A DNA stretch of 64,000 nt from CALHVX01 sp964640725 (GTDB lineage: Bacteria; Pseudomonadota; Gammaproteobacteria; Pseudomonadales; Azotimanducaceae), in contig CAZXIJ010000004.1 of NCBI GenBank assembly GCA_964640725.1, positions 62,001-126,000 on the forward strand, in the 5' to 3' direction. Below are positions 33,729-41,925 of the stretch, one piece after another (the stretch's first letter is position 1; each line of letters starts with the position of its first letter). A model generated the notes under the pieces. The model was not told where the DNA came from, did no database searches, and saw only the letters and a program-made list of their open reading frames with translations. Both the position numbers and the translations under genes were made by a program.

Positions 33729-35013
33729 CGATGACCGACGCCAGAACCCGCTCGAGATCCCGGCACAGGTCTTCGGGGTCTTCCAGGCCCACGGAAAGCC
33801 GAAACAGGCCATCGTCTGCCCAGTCTCGAAAGCGCTGCGCGCCCTGCGCACCGAGCTGGTAACTGTCGTCGAGCATCGCGTCGGCCTCGATCCAGTAAAT
33901 CAGCGAGCGTTGATGGCCCAGGCTCACGGCGTAGTGCACGAGCTGCAGCTCCTGGGCAAAACGGGCTGCGAGGTGGCGGCCTTGCTCCAGCACTGAGCGG
34001 CCGAACGCCGCTCGCGGCACGAAGGACAACATCCCCCCGGGCTGAGCCATCTGCTCCGAGGCCAGGGCGTGCTGAGGATGACTCTCAAGCCCGGGATAAA
34101 GCACCCGGGATACCGCCGGATGCGACGCCAGGAACCGGGCCACAGCCATCGCGCCCCGGCTATGGGCTGCCATGCGCAGCGGCAAGGTGGCAGCGCCCCG
34201 GGCAATCAGCCAGGCATTAAAGGGGCTCAGGACACCGCCCTGGTGAATGAGCGCATCTTCGCGCAGGGCATTGATGGCCTCGCGGCTGCCGCACACCGCA
34301 CCGCCCAGGGCATCGCCGTGGCCGCCAATGTACTTGGTGAGTGAATGCAGCACGTAGTCGGCGCCGAGCGCCAGAGGCTGCGTGACCGCCGGCGTCGCAA
34401 AGGTACTGTCTACCACCACGGTGATGTCCTGCCCGTGGGCCAACGCGGAAACCGCGCGAATATCGGTCAGGCGCAGGATCGGGTTGGCCGGCGTTTCCAG
34501 CCACAGCACGCAGCGGGCCGGCGCCGGCACGCGGGCAGCCAGCGCAGCTGCCAGCGTGTCGGGATCGCTGGTGTCCACCGGGCGGACACGAATGCCAAAG
34601 CGCGGGAGGGTGCGTCGTGCCAGCTCCGCCGTGCCCGGGTAGTTGATTTCGCTGATGAACAGCTCGTCGCCGGCGGACAGCAGGGACAGCAGCAGGCCAG
34701 AGGTCGCCGCCATGCCCGACGCAAAGGCAAGCGCCGCTTCGGCGCCTTCCATGGCAGCCAGCTTATGTTCGAGCTGGTCGACCGTCGGGTTGCCCCAGCG
34801 TCCGTAAATGTAGGGCCGATCTGCCTCAAAGGCGTTGATGGAAAACCCCAGGGGCCCGTCCGTCACAAAGGTCGTGGAGGTGACGATGGACGGCGCGCTG
34901 GCCCCGGTGACCGGGTCCGGCGCCTCGCCGGCGTGAATCGCCCGGGTCGCTGGGCCCGCATCGCGCAGCGCGGCATCTCGCTGCGGACCGTCGTGAGAAG
35001 TGGAATCAGACAC
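33721..35013 (-). CDS. Trans-sulfuration-type PLP enzyme (Cys/Met metabolism family)
   Basis: A 430-residue fold-type I PLP enzyme. YGRWGNPTVDQLEHKLAAM is the N-terminal loop contacting the neighbouring subunit's PLP, VVVDSTFATPAVTQPLALG holds the PLP-ring Asp, and SLTKYIGGH contains the Schiff-base Lys; LSVGLEDPEDLCRDLE closes the protein. The family includes cystathionine gamma-synthase, cystathionine lyases, methionine gamma-lyase and O-acylhomoserine sulfhydrylases; the exact reaction cannot be assigned. The start is a GTG with a weak ribosome site. It is coupled by an 8-nt overlap to a sodium symporter gene, which suggests import and breakdown or use of a sulfur amino acid, an inference from context. 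Confidence 0.9.
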   Translation of the reverse strand: MSDSTSHDGPQRDAALRDAGPATRAIHAGEAPDPVTGASAPSIVTSTTFVTDGPLGFSINAFEADRPYIYGRWGNPTVDQLEHKLAAMEGAEAALAFASGMAATSGLLLSLLSAGDELFISEINYPGTAELARRTLPRFGIRVRPVDTSDPDTLAAALAARVPAPARCVLWLETPANPILRLTDIRAVSALAHGQDITVVVDSTFATPAVTQPLALGADYVLHSLTKYIGGHGDALGGAVCGSREAINALREDALIHQGGVLSPFNAWLIARGAATLPLRMAAHSRGAMAVARFLASHPAVSRVLYPGLESHPQHALASEQMAQPGGMLSFVPRAAFGRSVLEQGRHLAARFAQELQLVHYAVSLGHQRSLIYWIEADAMLDDSYQLGAQGAQRFRDWADDGLFRLSVGLEDPEDLCRDLERVLASVIDD

Positions 35014-35071
35014 AGGGCACTCGACAGTTGCTAAGCTCGCAGTCTAACCGAAGCCACAGCGCGGACCCGCC

Positions 35072-35884
35072 ATGCCTGAGACCCACAGCGCCAAAGCGCA
35101 GATCGACGCCTTCGCAGCCGATGCCGCACAGCTCGACGAACTGGTCGCGACCTTTGCAGAGGCTGACTGGCAACAGGTGACCGGTTTTCGGGACTGGCGT
35201 GTCTGGGACGTCATCGGGCATCTGCACTTCACGGACCGCATGGGCCTTGCGACCATCGCGGGTCCTGAGCCGTTCAAGGCCCTTCTGAAAGATATGGCCA
35301 GCAGCGGCGGCGACATGGCCGCCTACGTCCGCTCCCAGCTGGGCGATATCACCGGCGCCGAGCTGCACAAGCTCTGGCGGTCAGGCGTCGACGAGCTGGT
35401 CGCCGGATTGCACGCCGCTGACCCGGACGTCCGCCTGACCTGGCCGGGACCGGGCATGAAGCCGCGCATGTTCGCCACCGCCCGGCAAATGGAAACCTGG
35501 GCCCACGGTACCGAGATTTTCGACCTGGTCGATGCACCGCGCAGCTACGACGACCGTATCGAAAACATCGTGACGATCGGTGCTCGAACCTACGGCTGGA
35601 GCTTCGCAAACCGCAAGCTGGACGCCCCGGAACCGGTCCCGCACCTGCGCTTAACGGCGCCGAGCGGCGCGCTCTGGACCATCAACGACGTGCGTACGGA
35701 CGAGTGCATCGAGGGCAGCGCCGTGGCGTTTTGCCAGGTTGTCACCCAGGTCAGAAACGTGGCCGATACGGCGCTCGCCGTTACCGGGCCAAACGCGCAG
35801 CAGTGGATGGCGATCGCCCAGTGCTTCGCCGGCCCCCCGGCAGACCCGCCGGCGCCGGGTACCCGGGGCCCGAAGCGCGGCTAG
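35072..35884 (+). CDS. TIGR03084-type (DinB/MDMPI-fold) protein
   Basis: A 270-residue protein. WRVWDVIGHLHFTDRMGLAT near residue 44 and TARQMETWAHGTEIFDLVDA near residue 135 are the conserved His-containing helices of the TIGR03084 family, related to mycothiol-dependent maleylpyruvate isomerase and DinB proteins; ALWTINDVR, AVAFCQVVTQVRN and WMAIAQCFAGPP complete the pattern. The His of IGHL and WAH probably bind a metal. Function is undetermined: relatives are commonest in actinobacteria, where mycothiol exists, yet a gammaproteobacterium would have glutathione. It stands alone, divergent from the PLP gene and overlapping the YceI gene by 4 nt at its end. Soluble, no signal. Confidence 0.8.
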   Translation: MPETHSAKAQIDAFAADAAQLDELVATFAEADWQQVTGFRDWRVWDVIGHLHFTDRMGLATIAGPEPFKALLKDMASSGGDMAAYVRSQLGDITGAELHKLWRSGVDELVAGLHAADPDVRLTWPGPGMKPRMFATARQMETWAHGTEIFDLVDAPRSYDDRIENIVTIGARTYGWSFANRKLDAPEPVPHLRLTAPSGALWTINDVRTDECIEGSAVAFCQVVTQVRNVADTALAVTGPNAQQWMAIAQCFAGPPADPPAPGTRGPKRG

Positions 35885-36513
35885 CCCTCGTCCTTCTTCA
35901 CGAGCTCGGCCGTGATGTAAAGATCGACCTCGTCGCCAACGGCCGGCGCGTACTTGCCCAGCCCGAAGTCGCTGCGCGACACCTTGCCGAATGCGCTGAT
36001 ACCGACCACCGGCTTCTTCAGCATGGGGTGCATCGCCGCTTTCTCGATCCGTGCTTCGAGGACCAGCGGCCGGGTCAGGCCCTTGATGGTCAGCTGGCCG
36101 TGGATATTGGCTTTGGTGGTGCCCGTCATCTCGATCCGCTCACTGACGAAACGGATTTCCGGGTGCTTGTCGACGGCGAAAAAGTCGTCCCCTTTCAGGT
36201 GCTTGTCAAACTCCTCAACGCGGCTGTCGATACTCGCGGCATCAACGACCACGGTCAGCGAGCTGTCCGACAGCGTGTCAGGGGTCAGGTCCAGATCGAC
36301 GCTGAAGCGATCAAAGCCCAGGTGTGGCGTCGAGAAGCCAAGGTGCGAGTAGCTGAAGGTAATGTAGCCGTGGGTGGGCTCCAGCTCGTAAGCCCCGCCA
36401 GGAACCTGGATGCCCGCACCGTGGTGATCTGCGAGCACGGCAGCGCTCAAACACAGCCCCCCGAGGGCGGCGAGCAGCGTCGCGAGAACGTTTCGGCGAT
36501 CGGCTCGAATCAT
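35881..36513 (-). CDS. YceI family periplasmic protein
   Basis: A 210-residue exported protein: an N-terminal signal peptide (LLAALGGLCLSAAVLA, cleaved around residue 29) followed by a YceI beta-barrel lipocalin-like domain, with YELEPTHGYITFSYSHLGFS at its start, LKGDDFFAVDKHPEIRF in the middle and SRSDFGLGKYAPAVGDEVDL near the end. Homologues bind polyisoprenoids such as ubiquinone-type lipids in the periplasm; some YceI genes accompany cytochrome b561. GGAG lies eight bases before the ATG. A TATAGT box about 31 nt upstream could be its promoter. It is divergent from the DAHP synthase gene and monocistronic. Confidence 0.92.
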   Translation of the reverse strand: MIRADRRNVLATLLAALGGLCLSAAVLADHHGAGIQVPGGAYELEPTHGYITFSYSHLGFSTPHLGFDRFSVDLDLTPDTLSDSSLTVVVDAASIDSRVEEFDKHLKGDDFFAVDKHPEIRFVSERIEMTGTTKANIHGQLTIKGLTRPLVLEARIEKAAMHPMLKKPVVGISAFGKVSRSDFGLGKYAPAVGDEVDLYITAELVKKDEG

Positions 36514-36543
36514 GGGGCGGCTCCGGAAACAGCTGGGGCTACG

Positions 36544-36549
36544 ACTATA
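36544..36549 (-). promoter_or_regulatory. -10 element (TATAGT) for the YceI gene
   Basis: TATAGT on the minus strand, 30 nt upstream of the YceI ATG; the predicted 5' leader would be about 24 nt. No -35 box is evident. Confidence 0.4.
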
Positions 36550-36641
36550 CACGGGCGCTCCGGAGTCGGCAGCGGGGTGGCCAGCCCCGCCACCCATTGG
36601 GTACGCTGCGCAGCCACTCACCGTGACCGGCCTGCCCCCCC

Positions 36642-37697
36642 ATGCAAACCGACAATCTTCGTATCCGCGCGACTCGCCCGCTGCTGTCGCCGGCGATTCT
36701 GATTGAGGAGCTGCCGCTCTCGACCGGCCTAGCCGACCAGGTCGGCCAGGCACGGCACACCGTCTCCCGCATCCTGCGGGGCGAGGACCCGCGACTGCTG
36801 GTCATTGTTGGGCCCTGCTCCATTCACGACCCGGAGGCCGCCATGGCTTACGGCGAGCGGTTGGCTGCGCTGCGAGAGGCGCTGCAGGAGGAACTGTTCA
36901 TCGTGATGCGTGTGTACTTCGAAAAGCCGCGTACGCAGATTGGCTGGAAGGGCCTGATCAACGATCCGGGCCTTGACCAGACCTTTCGGGTCAACGATGG
37001 CCTGCGCCTGGCACGCCGGCTTCTGCTTGACCTGAACGAGCTTGGCCTGCCCGCAGGCACAGAGTTTCTGGATACCACCCTTGGCCAGTACTACACCGAC
37101 CTGATCAGCTGGGGCGCGATTGGCGCTCGCACGACAGAGAGTCAGATCCACCGGCAACTGGCCTCGGGGCTGTCCATGCCTGTGGGATTCAAAAATCGAA
37201 CGGACGGCAATGTGCAGGTGGCGGCCGATGCCATCGGCGCCGCCAGCCAGAGCCACTGGTTTCCATCGCTGACCAAGGAGGGGGCCCCGGCGCTGCTCAA
37301 TACTGCCGGGAACCCGGACTGCCACCTGGTGCTTCGCGGCGGCAGCAATCCGAACTACGAGCGCGAGGCCATCGACGATGCTCTGGCCCGGCAGGCGAAG
37401 ACCGGGCAAGGGCTCGGGCTGATTGTGGACTGCAGCCATGGCAACAGCCAAAAAGACCCGCAACGCCAGCTGATCGTCGCGCAGGAGTTGCTCGCGCAAC
37501 GTTGCGATGACGGTGCTCCCGCCCCGCGCATGCCGCCCCGCATTGCTGGCCTGATGCTAGAGAGCCATCTGGAAGGCGGCCGGCAGGAAATCGATGCCCA
37601 GCCCCTGCGCTACGGGCAGAGCATTACTGACGCCTGCATCAGTTGGGCGGACACCCAGGCACTGCTCGAGACGATCGCAAGTGGGCTGCGCAATTGA
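36642..37697 (+). CDS. 3-deoxy-7-phosphoheptulonate synthase (DAHP synthase, class I)
   Basis: A 351-residue type I-alpha DAHP synthase of the AroF/AroG/AroH family. IVGPCSIHDPEAAMAYGERL holds the metal Cys, YFEKPRTQIGWKGLINDP the PEP-binding Arg/Lys, and LPAGTEFLDTTLGQYYTDLISWGAIGARTTES, GFKNRTDG, LRGGSNPNY and VDCSHGNSQKD the rest of the active site. It condenses PEP and erythrose 4-phosphate in the first step of the shikimate pathway, and is normally feedback regulated by an aromatic amino acid; which one cannot be told. It is monocistronic, preceded by 128 nt shared with the divergent YceI gene, and has no obvious leader peptide or attenuator. Confidence 0.95.
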   Translation: MQTDNLRIRATRPLLSPAILIEELPLSTGLADQVGQARHTVSRILRGEDPRLLVIVGPCSIHDPEAAMAYGERLAALREALQEELFIVMRVYFEKPRTQIGWKGLINDPGLDQTFRVNDGLRLARRLLLDLNELGLPAGTEFLDTTLGQYYTDLISWGAIGARTTESQIHRQLASGLSMPVGFKNRTDGNVQVAADAIGAASQSHWFPSLTKEGAPALLNTAGNPDCHLVLRGGSNPNYEREAIDDALARQAKTGQGLGLIVDCSHGNSQKDPQRQLIVAQELLAQRCDDGAPAPRMPPRIAGLMLESHLEGGRQEIDAQPLRYGQSITDACISWADTQALLETIASGLRN

Positions 37698-37803
37698 ACT
37701 GAGTCACCGCCAATCGCCCGCCGGGAGGCGTCCTGGGTCACACAATGCCGGGGACCACGCCCACATTTGCGACCAGCGCGGCAGTGTGCCCCGCCGGGCC
37801 TTC

Positions 37804-37809
37804 ATATAC
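37804..37809 (+). promoter_or_regulatory. -10 element (TATACT) for the methyltransferase-like gene
   Basis: TATACT lies 29 nt before the ATG at 37839, giving a leader of about 20 nt that contains the ribosome site. No -35 box is visible. Confidence 0.4.
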
Positions 37810-37838
37810 TCGTTGCCGCATCAGGGCAGGAGCAGGGT

Positions 37839-38708
37839 ATGGCGCAACCGACAGCCGTCAAAGGCAAACAGAGCGGTCGTCGGAAGGCGGAAAACGCGAC
37901 GGCCAAACCGGTCCGCCACCCAAAGCCGCGTATGCCGTCCCTCTGGAAGAACCTCGGTGTGCAGTATCGCTACGACCGGGCCATGCGCCGGGCACTCACG
38001 CAACGCGGCAACGGCCCGCTCGACGGCCAGCTCGTCGCAGACATTCTCGCCGGTCTGGGCGACGACAGCCTGAGCGCCGATGATCCTTTCGTAACAACGA
38101 CGCTGGAGGCCGCCCAGCAAGCGACCGGACCCGTGCTGCAGTGCGGCGCCGGGCCAATGACCGTGCTGCTCGCAATCACCATGCAGCGCCGCAGCCAGTA
38201 TCTGTGGTGCCTGGAACACAACGCCAGCTGGGCCGCGCTGGTGCGCAACCAGCTCGCCCGTTATGACATTCGCGCCGGACAGATTCTGTGTGCGCCCGCC
38301 GAGGCCTTTGGCGATCACATCTGGTACGTGGTGGACGTCAAGCACCTGCCCCGCGGCATTGGCGTGGTGGTTTGCGACGGTTCCAACGTGCTCCCCAACG
38401 GCATGCGCGGTGTCGCGCGCCGCATGGAAGGACACCTGGATCACCGCTGCGTATTGCTGGTCCGCAACACCAACCGGCCGAAGGATCTGGACTTCGCCGC
38501 GAAGTGGGCAAAAGCCAAAGGCGCGCCGTTCATCCTGAACGACAAGCGCGAGCCGTTTGTGAAAATCGCGCTGCGCAACCAGGCATCAGATTCCGAGCTT
38601 GCGTCCGACCGGGTGCTCACCGTCTATGGCGGCATCGAAGAAGCGAAAAGTTTGTGCCAGAACCCGGAAGACCTGGGCAGAGTCAAATCCCGCAAGGGAG
38701 CCGCCTGA
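37839..38708 (+). CDS. Class I SAM methyltransferase-like protein
   Basis: A 289-residue protein with a very basic N-terminal tail (residues 1-35, rich in Lys and Arg) and then a Rossmann-like core. VLQCGAGPMTVLLAITMQ resembles SAM motif I (E/DxGxGxG), but the acidic residue is replaced by Gln-Cys; YLWCLEHNASWAALVRNQL follows as the second strand and helix with an acidic Glu, and RGIGVVVCDGSN is the likely motif IV region. I know no assigned function. The basic tail suggests RNA or DNA binding. AGGAG stands about six bases before the ATG. The gene has its own TATACT promoter box, 141 nt after DAHP synthase, and the convergent RlmK-like gene ends 33 nt away. Confidence 0.65.
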   Translation: MAQPTAVKGKQSGRRKAENATAKPVRHPKPRMPSLWKNLGVQYRYDRAMRRALTQRGNGPLDGQLVADILAGLGDDSLSADDPFVTTTLEAAQQATGPVLQCGAGPMTVLLAITMQRRSQYLWCLEHNASWAALVRNQLARYDIRAGQILCAPAEAFGDHIWYVVDVKHLPRGIGVVVCDGSNVLPNGMRGVARRMEGHLDHRCVLLVRNTNRPKDLDFAAKWAKAKGAPFILNDKREPFVKIALRNQASDSELASDRVLTVYGGIEEAKSLCQNPEDLGRVKSRKGAA

Positions 38709-38741
38709 CACCGAGTTCGATGCCCGCCGAGCACGGGCGCG

Positions 38742-39731
38742 TCACGCCAGCGGTCGCAGCTCGTAGCAACGATGGATCCGTTCGTTGCGCGCGAAGTCCC
38801 GATCAATAGTCCGGGCGGTAATCTCTTCCACCTGTGCCATCTCGCTCACCGCCGGGTCCATACGGAACCGGCGGTTGTTGTTCGAGAAAATCAGTAGCCC
38901 GTCCGGAGCCAGCCGGTCGAGCGCCAGGCGCAGCAGGCGAACGTGATCGCGCTGCACGTCAAAGTCCTCGGCTTTTTTGGAATTGGAGAAGGTTGGCGGA
39001 TCGCAAAAGATCAGGTCAAAGGACGCCCGCGTCGATGAGAGCCAGCGCAGGACATCGCTGCGGGCGAATTCATGGGCGGACTCCGGGAGCCCGTTCAACG
39101 CGAAATTGCGCCGCGCCCAGTCCAGGTAGGTGGCCGACAGATCCACGCTGACCGTCTGCGCGCCCGCTGCTGCGAGGTGTACGGAGGCGGCCCCGGTGTA
39201 ACAGAACAGGTTGGCGCAGCGCAGGCCCGGCCGAGCGCGCGCCCGGCTCGCCATGGCGAGCCGAATGGGCCGGTGATCCAGAAACAGGCCGGTATCGAGG
39301 TAATCGTGCAGGTTAATCTCGAGCAGCACCTCGCCCTCGCCCACCGCAAAGGTCTCGCCCCGGGCCGCCATGCGGCCGTACTTGCTGCCGCCCTTGCCAA
39401 TCTGCCGGGTCTTGAGCGCGAGCTCCTCACGTTCGGCACCGCTCACGGCACACAGCGCGTCGCACACTTCATCCAACCGGCGAGCTGCCCGGTCGGGGGG
39501 GACGCTGGCTGGGGGCGCGTACTCCTGCACGTGCCAGCGCACGATGCCGTCGTTGTGCACCTCGTAGGCATCGATGGCGACCGCGTACTCGGGCAGATCG
39601 GCATCGTAAAGCCGGTAACAGCGCACCTTGTGCTGCCGGCGCCAGCCTTTCAGCCGCGCCAGGTTCTTGCGCAGCCGATTGGCCACCATGCGCGCCCCGT
39701 CGCTCAGCTCGGGCTGCGACACTAGCGACAT
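38742..39731 (-). CDS. rlmK: Stand-alone RlmK-type 23S rRNA methyltransferase
   Basis: A 329-residue protein that matches the C-terminal half of E. coli RlmKL: ARMVANRLRKNLARLKGW and CYRLYDADLPEYAVAID at the N-terminus, GLFLDHRPIR, SAM motif I NLFCYTGAASVHLA, and the catalytic/target motif FCDPPTFSNSKK. The RlmK half makes m7G2069 in 23S rRNA. E. coli fuses it to RlmL (THUMP plus m2G2445 methyltransferase, about 700 residues in total). Here the DNA upstream is the GST gene in another frame, so no RlmL half is attached. The ATG at 39731 lies 37 nt after the GST stop, and the two genes may be co-transcribed. Confidence 0.85.
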   Translation of the reverse strand: MSLVSQPELSDGARMVANRLRKNLARLKGWRRQHKVRCYRLYDADLPEYAVAIDAYEVHNDGIVRWHVQEYAPPASVPPDRAARRLDEVCDALCAVSGAEREELALKTRQIGKGGSKYGRMAARGETFAVGEGEVLLEINLHDYLDTGLFLDHRPIRLAMASRARARPGLRCANLFCYTGAASVHLAAAGAQTVSVDLSATYLDWARRNFALNGLPESAHEFARSDVLRWLSSTRASFDLIFCDPPTFSNSKKAEDFDVQRDHVRLLRLALDRLAPDGLLIFSNNNRRFRMDPAVSEMAQVEEITARTIDRDFARNERIHRCYELRPLA

Positions 39732-39768
39732 CCGCCGGCCGGAAACCTGGGCTGGCCCAGGCCGCCGG

Positions 39769-40551
39769 TCATTGCCGAGCCAGCTCTGCGGCTTGCTCGC
39801 GTGCCGCGCGCACTTTGTCGTTCGTCTGGTTAAACAGCAGCTCGCGGCGCTGCGCCTCCTGTTCCGGCGTGAGCGTCTGCTCCCGCAGGTCTCGCCGAAG
39901 CTCGAAGCCCCGCTGCACCGCATCCCGGGCACCGACCTGATCCACCCAGCGTTTGAGGTGCGGAAAGTCCGCCCAGACCTGCTCGTCGATCAGCCGGCCG
40001 GCCAGCATGGCCCAGGGCCAGGTCACCATATCGGCAATGCTGTAGTCCGGCCCGGCGAGATATTCGTTGACCGCAAGCTGCGCGTCCATCACCCCGCACA
40101 GACGATCGACTTCGCCGACAAAGCGCCGCGTCCCGTATTCGAGCGCCCCGGCTTCGTCGGTCAGGTTCTTGCCGTAGTTTTTGAAATGATTGGCGTTGCC
40201 CATCATGGGGCCGAGGTTAGCCATCTGCCAGTGCACCCATTGCAGGGTCCGGTAGCGCGCTGCGCCGCTGGCAGCCAGAAAGGCGCCGCGCTTGTCCGCC
40301 AGGTACTCGAGGATCGCGCCGGACTCAAACAGCGCCAGCGGCGCTCCGCCGCCCATCGGTGCCGGATCGACAATCGCCGGCATGCGGTTGTTGGGGCTGA
40401 TCGCCAGAAACTCCGGGGCGAATTGCTCGCCGCCGCCAATGTCTACGGGGATGGTGCGATAGGCAAACCCACACTCCTCGAGCATGATGGAAACTTTCCA
40501 GCCGTTCGGCGTGGGCCAGTAGTGCAAATCGATCGGGGCCGTATCGGCCAT
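39769..40551 (-). CDS. Glutathione S-transferase family protein, Nu-class (YghU/YfcG-like)
   Basis: A 260-residue GST. The thioredoxin-like N-domain carries TPNGWKVSIMLEE, the Thr-Pro-Asn-Gly motif of Nu-class enzymes such as YfcG and YghU, which lack an essential Ser/Tyr/Cys and act as GSH-dependent disulfide reductases; ISPNNRMPAIVDP contains the cis-Pro and FESGAILEYLAD the glutathione gamma-glutamyl contact. The helical domain includes YSIADMVTWPWAM. A tail of about 30 charged residues (EQEAQRRELLFNQTNDKVRA) extends beyond YfcG. GGGAG is six bases before the ATG. It follows the haemoglobin gene after 43 nt on the same strand but probably is not part of that signalling operon. Confidence 0.88.
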   Translation of the reverse strand: MADTAPIDLHYWPTPNGWKVSIMLEECGFAYRTIPVDIGGGEQFAPEFLAISPNNRMPAIVDPAPMGGGAPLALFESGAILEYLADKRGAFLAASGAARYRTLQWVHWQMANLGPMMGNANHFKNYGKNLTDEAGALEYGTRRFVGEVDRLCGVMDAQLAVNEYLAGPDYSIADMVTWPWAMLAGRLIDEQVWADFPHLKRWVDQVGARDAVQRGFELRRDLREQTLTPEQEAQRRELLFNQTNDKVRAAREQAAELARQ

Positions 40552-40594
40552 GGGGCGCTCCCGCTGCAGGACAACATCAGCGCCTAGGCTACGC

Positions 40595-41065
40595 TCAGCG
40601 CTGCCGGGAGGCCACCGGCTCGACGCCGCGGGAGAGCACATCGCTGTACATCGGCGCCAGGCGCCCCAGCAGGCGGTTCTGGGTGCCTTGCGGCACGGCC
40701 AGATCGTCCATGGCCTGCATCAGATCTTCGACCACAGCGTTGAAGTGCCGCGGCTGAAGGTCCAGCCCCCGATGCGCTTCCACCATATCCCGGCCTTCGT
40801 AGCGGCAGCCGCCGTCCGCAACGCTGCACAAATGATCGATCGCCATGCGGCGAAATTGGCTCATATCGGTATCGGCAAAAACCGGCACCACCAACGGATC
40901 TTCTGCCAGCCGGTCGATAAACGCATCGACCAGACGTGTCACTCCGGTCCGCCCACCCAGGTCGCCATAGAGCGTGGCGGTTGCGGGCTGGTGCTGGCAG
41001 CCGCTCAGCAGCGCGCAGGCCAGGAACGCAAAAACTCTGAACACCGTTGATCTCCTGATCGTCAT
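40595..41065 (-). CDS. Lipoprotein group 1 truncated haemoglobin
   Basis: A 156-residue protein. An N-terminal lipoprotein signal ends in the lipobox LLSGC (Cys23), so it should be anchored in the envelope; the following 130 residues match TrHb1: LYGDLGGRTGVTRLVDAF, VFADTDMSQFRRMAIDHLC and MVEAHRGLDLQPRHF with the likely proximal His at 98 in EAHRGL. Such globins bind O2, NO or other ligands; an exported, lipid-anchored one is less usual, since most TrHb1 are cytosolic. I chose the ATG at 41065, with GGAGG eight bases upstream, over an ATG eight codons earlier that would break the signal. It is 20 nt downstream of the DUF3034 gene and is the last gene of the cupredoxin-EAL operon. Confidence 0.85.
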   Translation of the reverse strand: MTIRRSTVFRVFAFLACALLSGCQHQPATATLYGDLGGRTGVTRLVDAFIDRLAEDPLVVPVFADTDMSQFRRMAIDHLCSVADGGCRYEGRDMVEAHRGLDLQPRHFNAVVEDLMQAMDDLAVPQGTQNRLLGRLAPMYSDVLSRGVEPVASRQR

Positions 41066-41085
41066 GGGGCCGGCCTCCGAGCGCC

Positions 41086-41925
41086 TCAAAGGTCAACCTG
41101 CACAGAAAGGTATGAGCCGGTCTGGTCCGGCAGACCGGCAATTTCGTCAAGGTCAGCATAGGCCGCGACGATAGACAGCCGCTTGCTGGGGAACCAGGCC
41201 AGGAACAGGTCCTGCCAGTCATTCTCTTCAACGGCACGCAGGTGGTCGGGCTTTTGCCGGTACTCGTAGCCAAGCACTAGGCGATCGGAAAGAAACAGCG
41301 CGGCGCCCAGCTCCAGCACCACCGAGCCGTTGCCATCGGGACCGCCGAATCCCATGAGACCCAACTCGTTGGCGCGCGTGTAGCGCAGCGTCGCGTTAAC
41401 CAGGACATTGCGGTCCGCCAGGGCTGCAAACCACAGCTTGCCGGCGCTGAGGTAAACATCCGTGCCCGAATCATCCCGTGCGCCCAGCGCGCTCGGCACT
41501 GCGAACGCCCGTTGCCGCTTATGCTGCACGCCCAGGCTGATCTGAGGCATCGCGGAGTACAGGAGCTCGCCGGCGACGCGGACCTTGGCTCCGAGCACGT
41601 CCTGGGACAACGCCAGGCCCAGGGGCTCCACGTCAAGCGTCTGGCGCGCATAGGACAGTTCCAGGCGATCGCCCCAGGACGCGGCAGCACCGTAGATATC
41701 GAGCTGGAAGTCATCGACGGAAACGCGGGTGCCGAACGCACTCGCACTCCATTCGTCGGAACTGCCGTAGCCGGCGATCATCGACCAGGGCGACAGGCCC
41801 GCACCAGCGCCGCCCTCCAGGGCCCGGGCACCGCCCGTCGCGGTGATCTTGCTGCCGGCCATCGCTGGCGCGCCCAGCACCATTGCTAGCGCCAGGAGCA
41901 GGCCCCGGCAATCAGGACAACGCAT
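41086..41925 (-). CDS. DUF3034 family exported beta-rich protein
   Basis: A 279-residue exported protein: signal peptide GLLLALAMVLGAPAMA, then repeated amphipathic beta strands with aromatic/Gly endings (ALEGGAGAGLSPWSMIAGYG, DRLELSYARQTLDVEPLGLA, LVLGYEYRQKPDHL and the final Asp-Leu of SYLSVQVDL). GLSPWSMIAGYGSSDE and SAFGTRVSVDDFQLDIYGAA match the DUF3034 family, for which no function is assigned. The pattern suggests an outer-membrane beta barrel or periplasmic beta structure. It overlaps the EAL gene by 14 nt and is followed after 20 nt by the lipoprotein haemoglobin gene, so it is translationally linked to a c-di-GMP phosphodiesterase. Confidence 0.8.
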   Translation of the reverse strand: MRCPDCRGLLLALAMVLGAPAMAGSKITATGGARALEGGAGAGLSPWSMIAGYGSSDEWSASAFGTRVSVDDFQLDIYGAAASWGDRLELSYARQTLDVEPLGLALSQDVLGAKVRVAGELLYSAMPQISLGVQHKRQRAFAVPSALGARDDSGTDVYLSAGKLWFAALADRNVLVNATLRYTRANELGLMGFGGPDGNGSVVLELGAALFLSDRLVLGYEYRQKPDHLRAVEENDWQDLFLAWFPSKRLSIVAAYADLDEIAGLPDQTGSYLSVQVDL

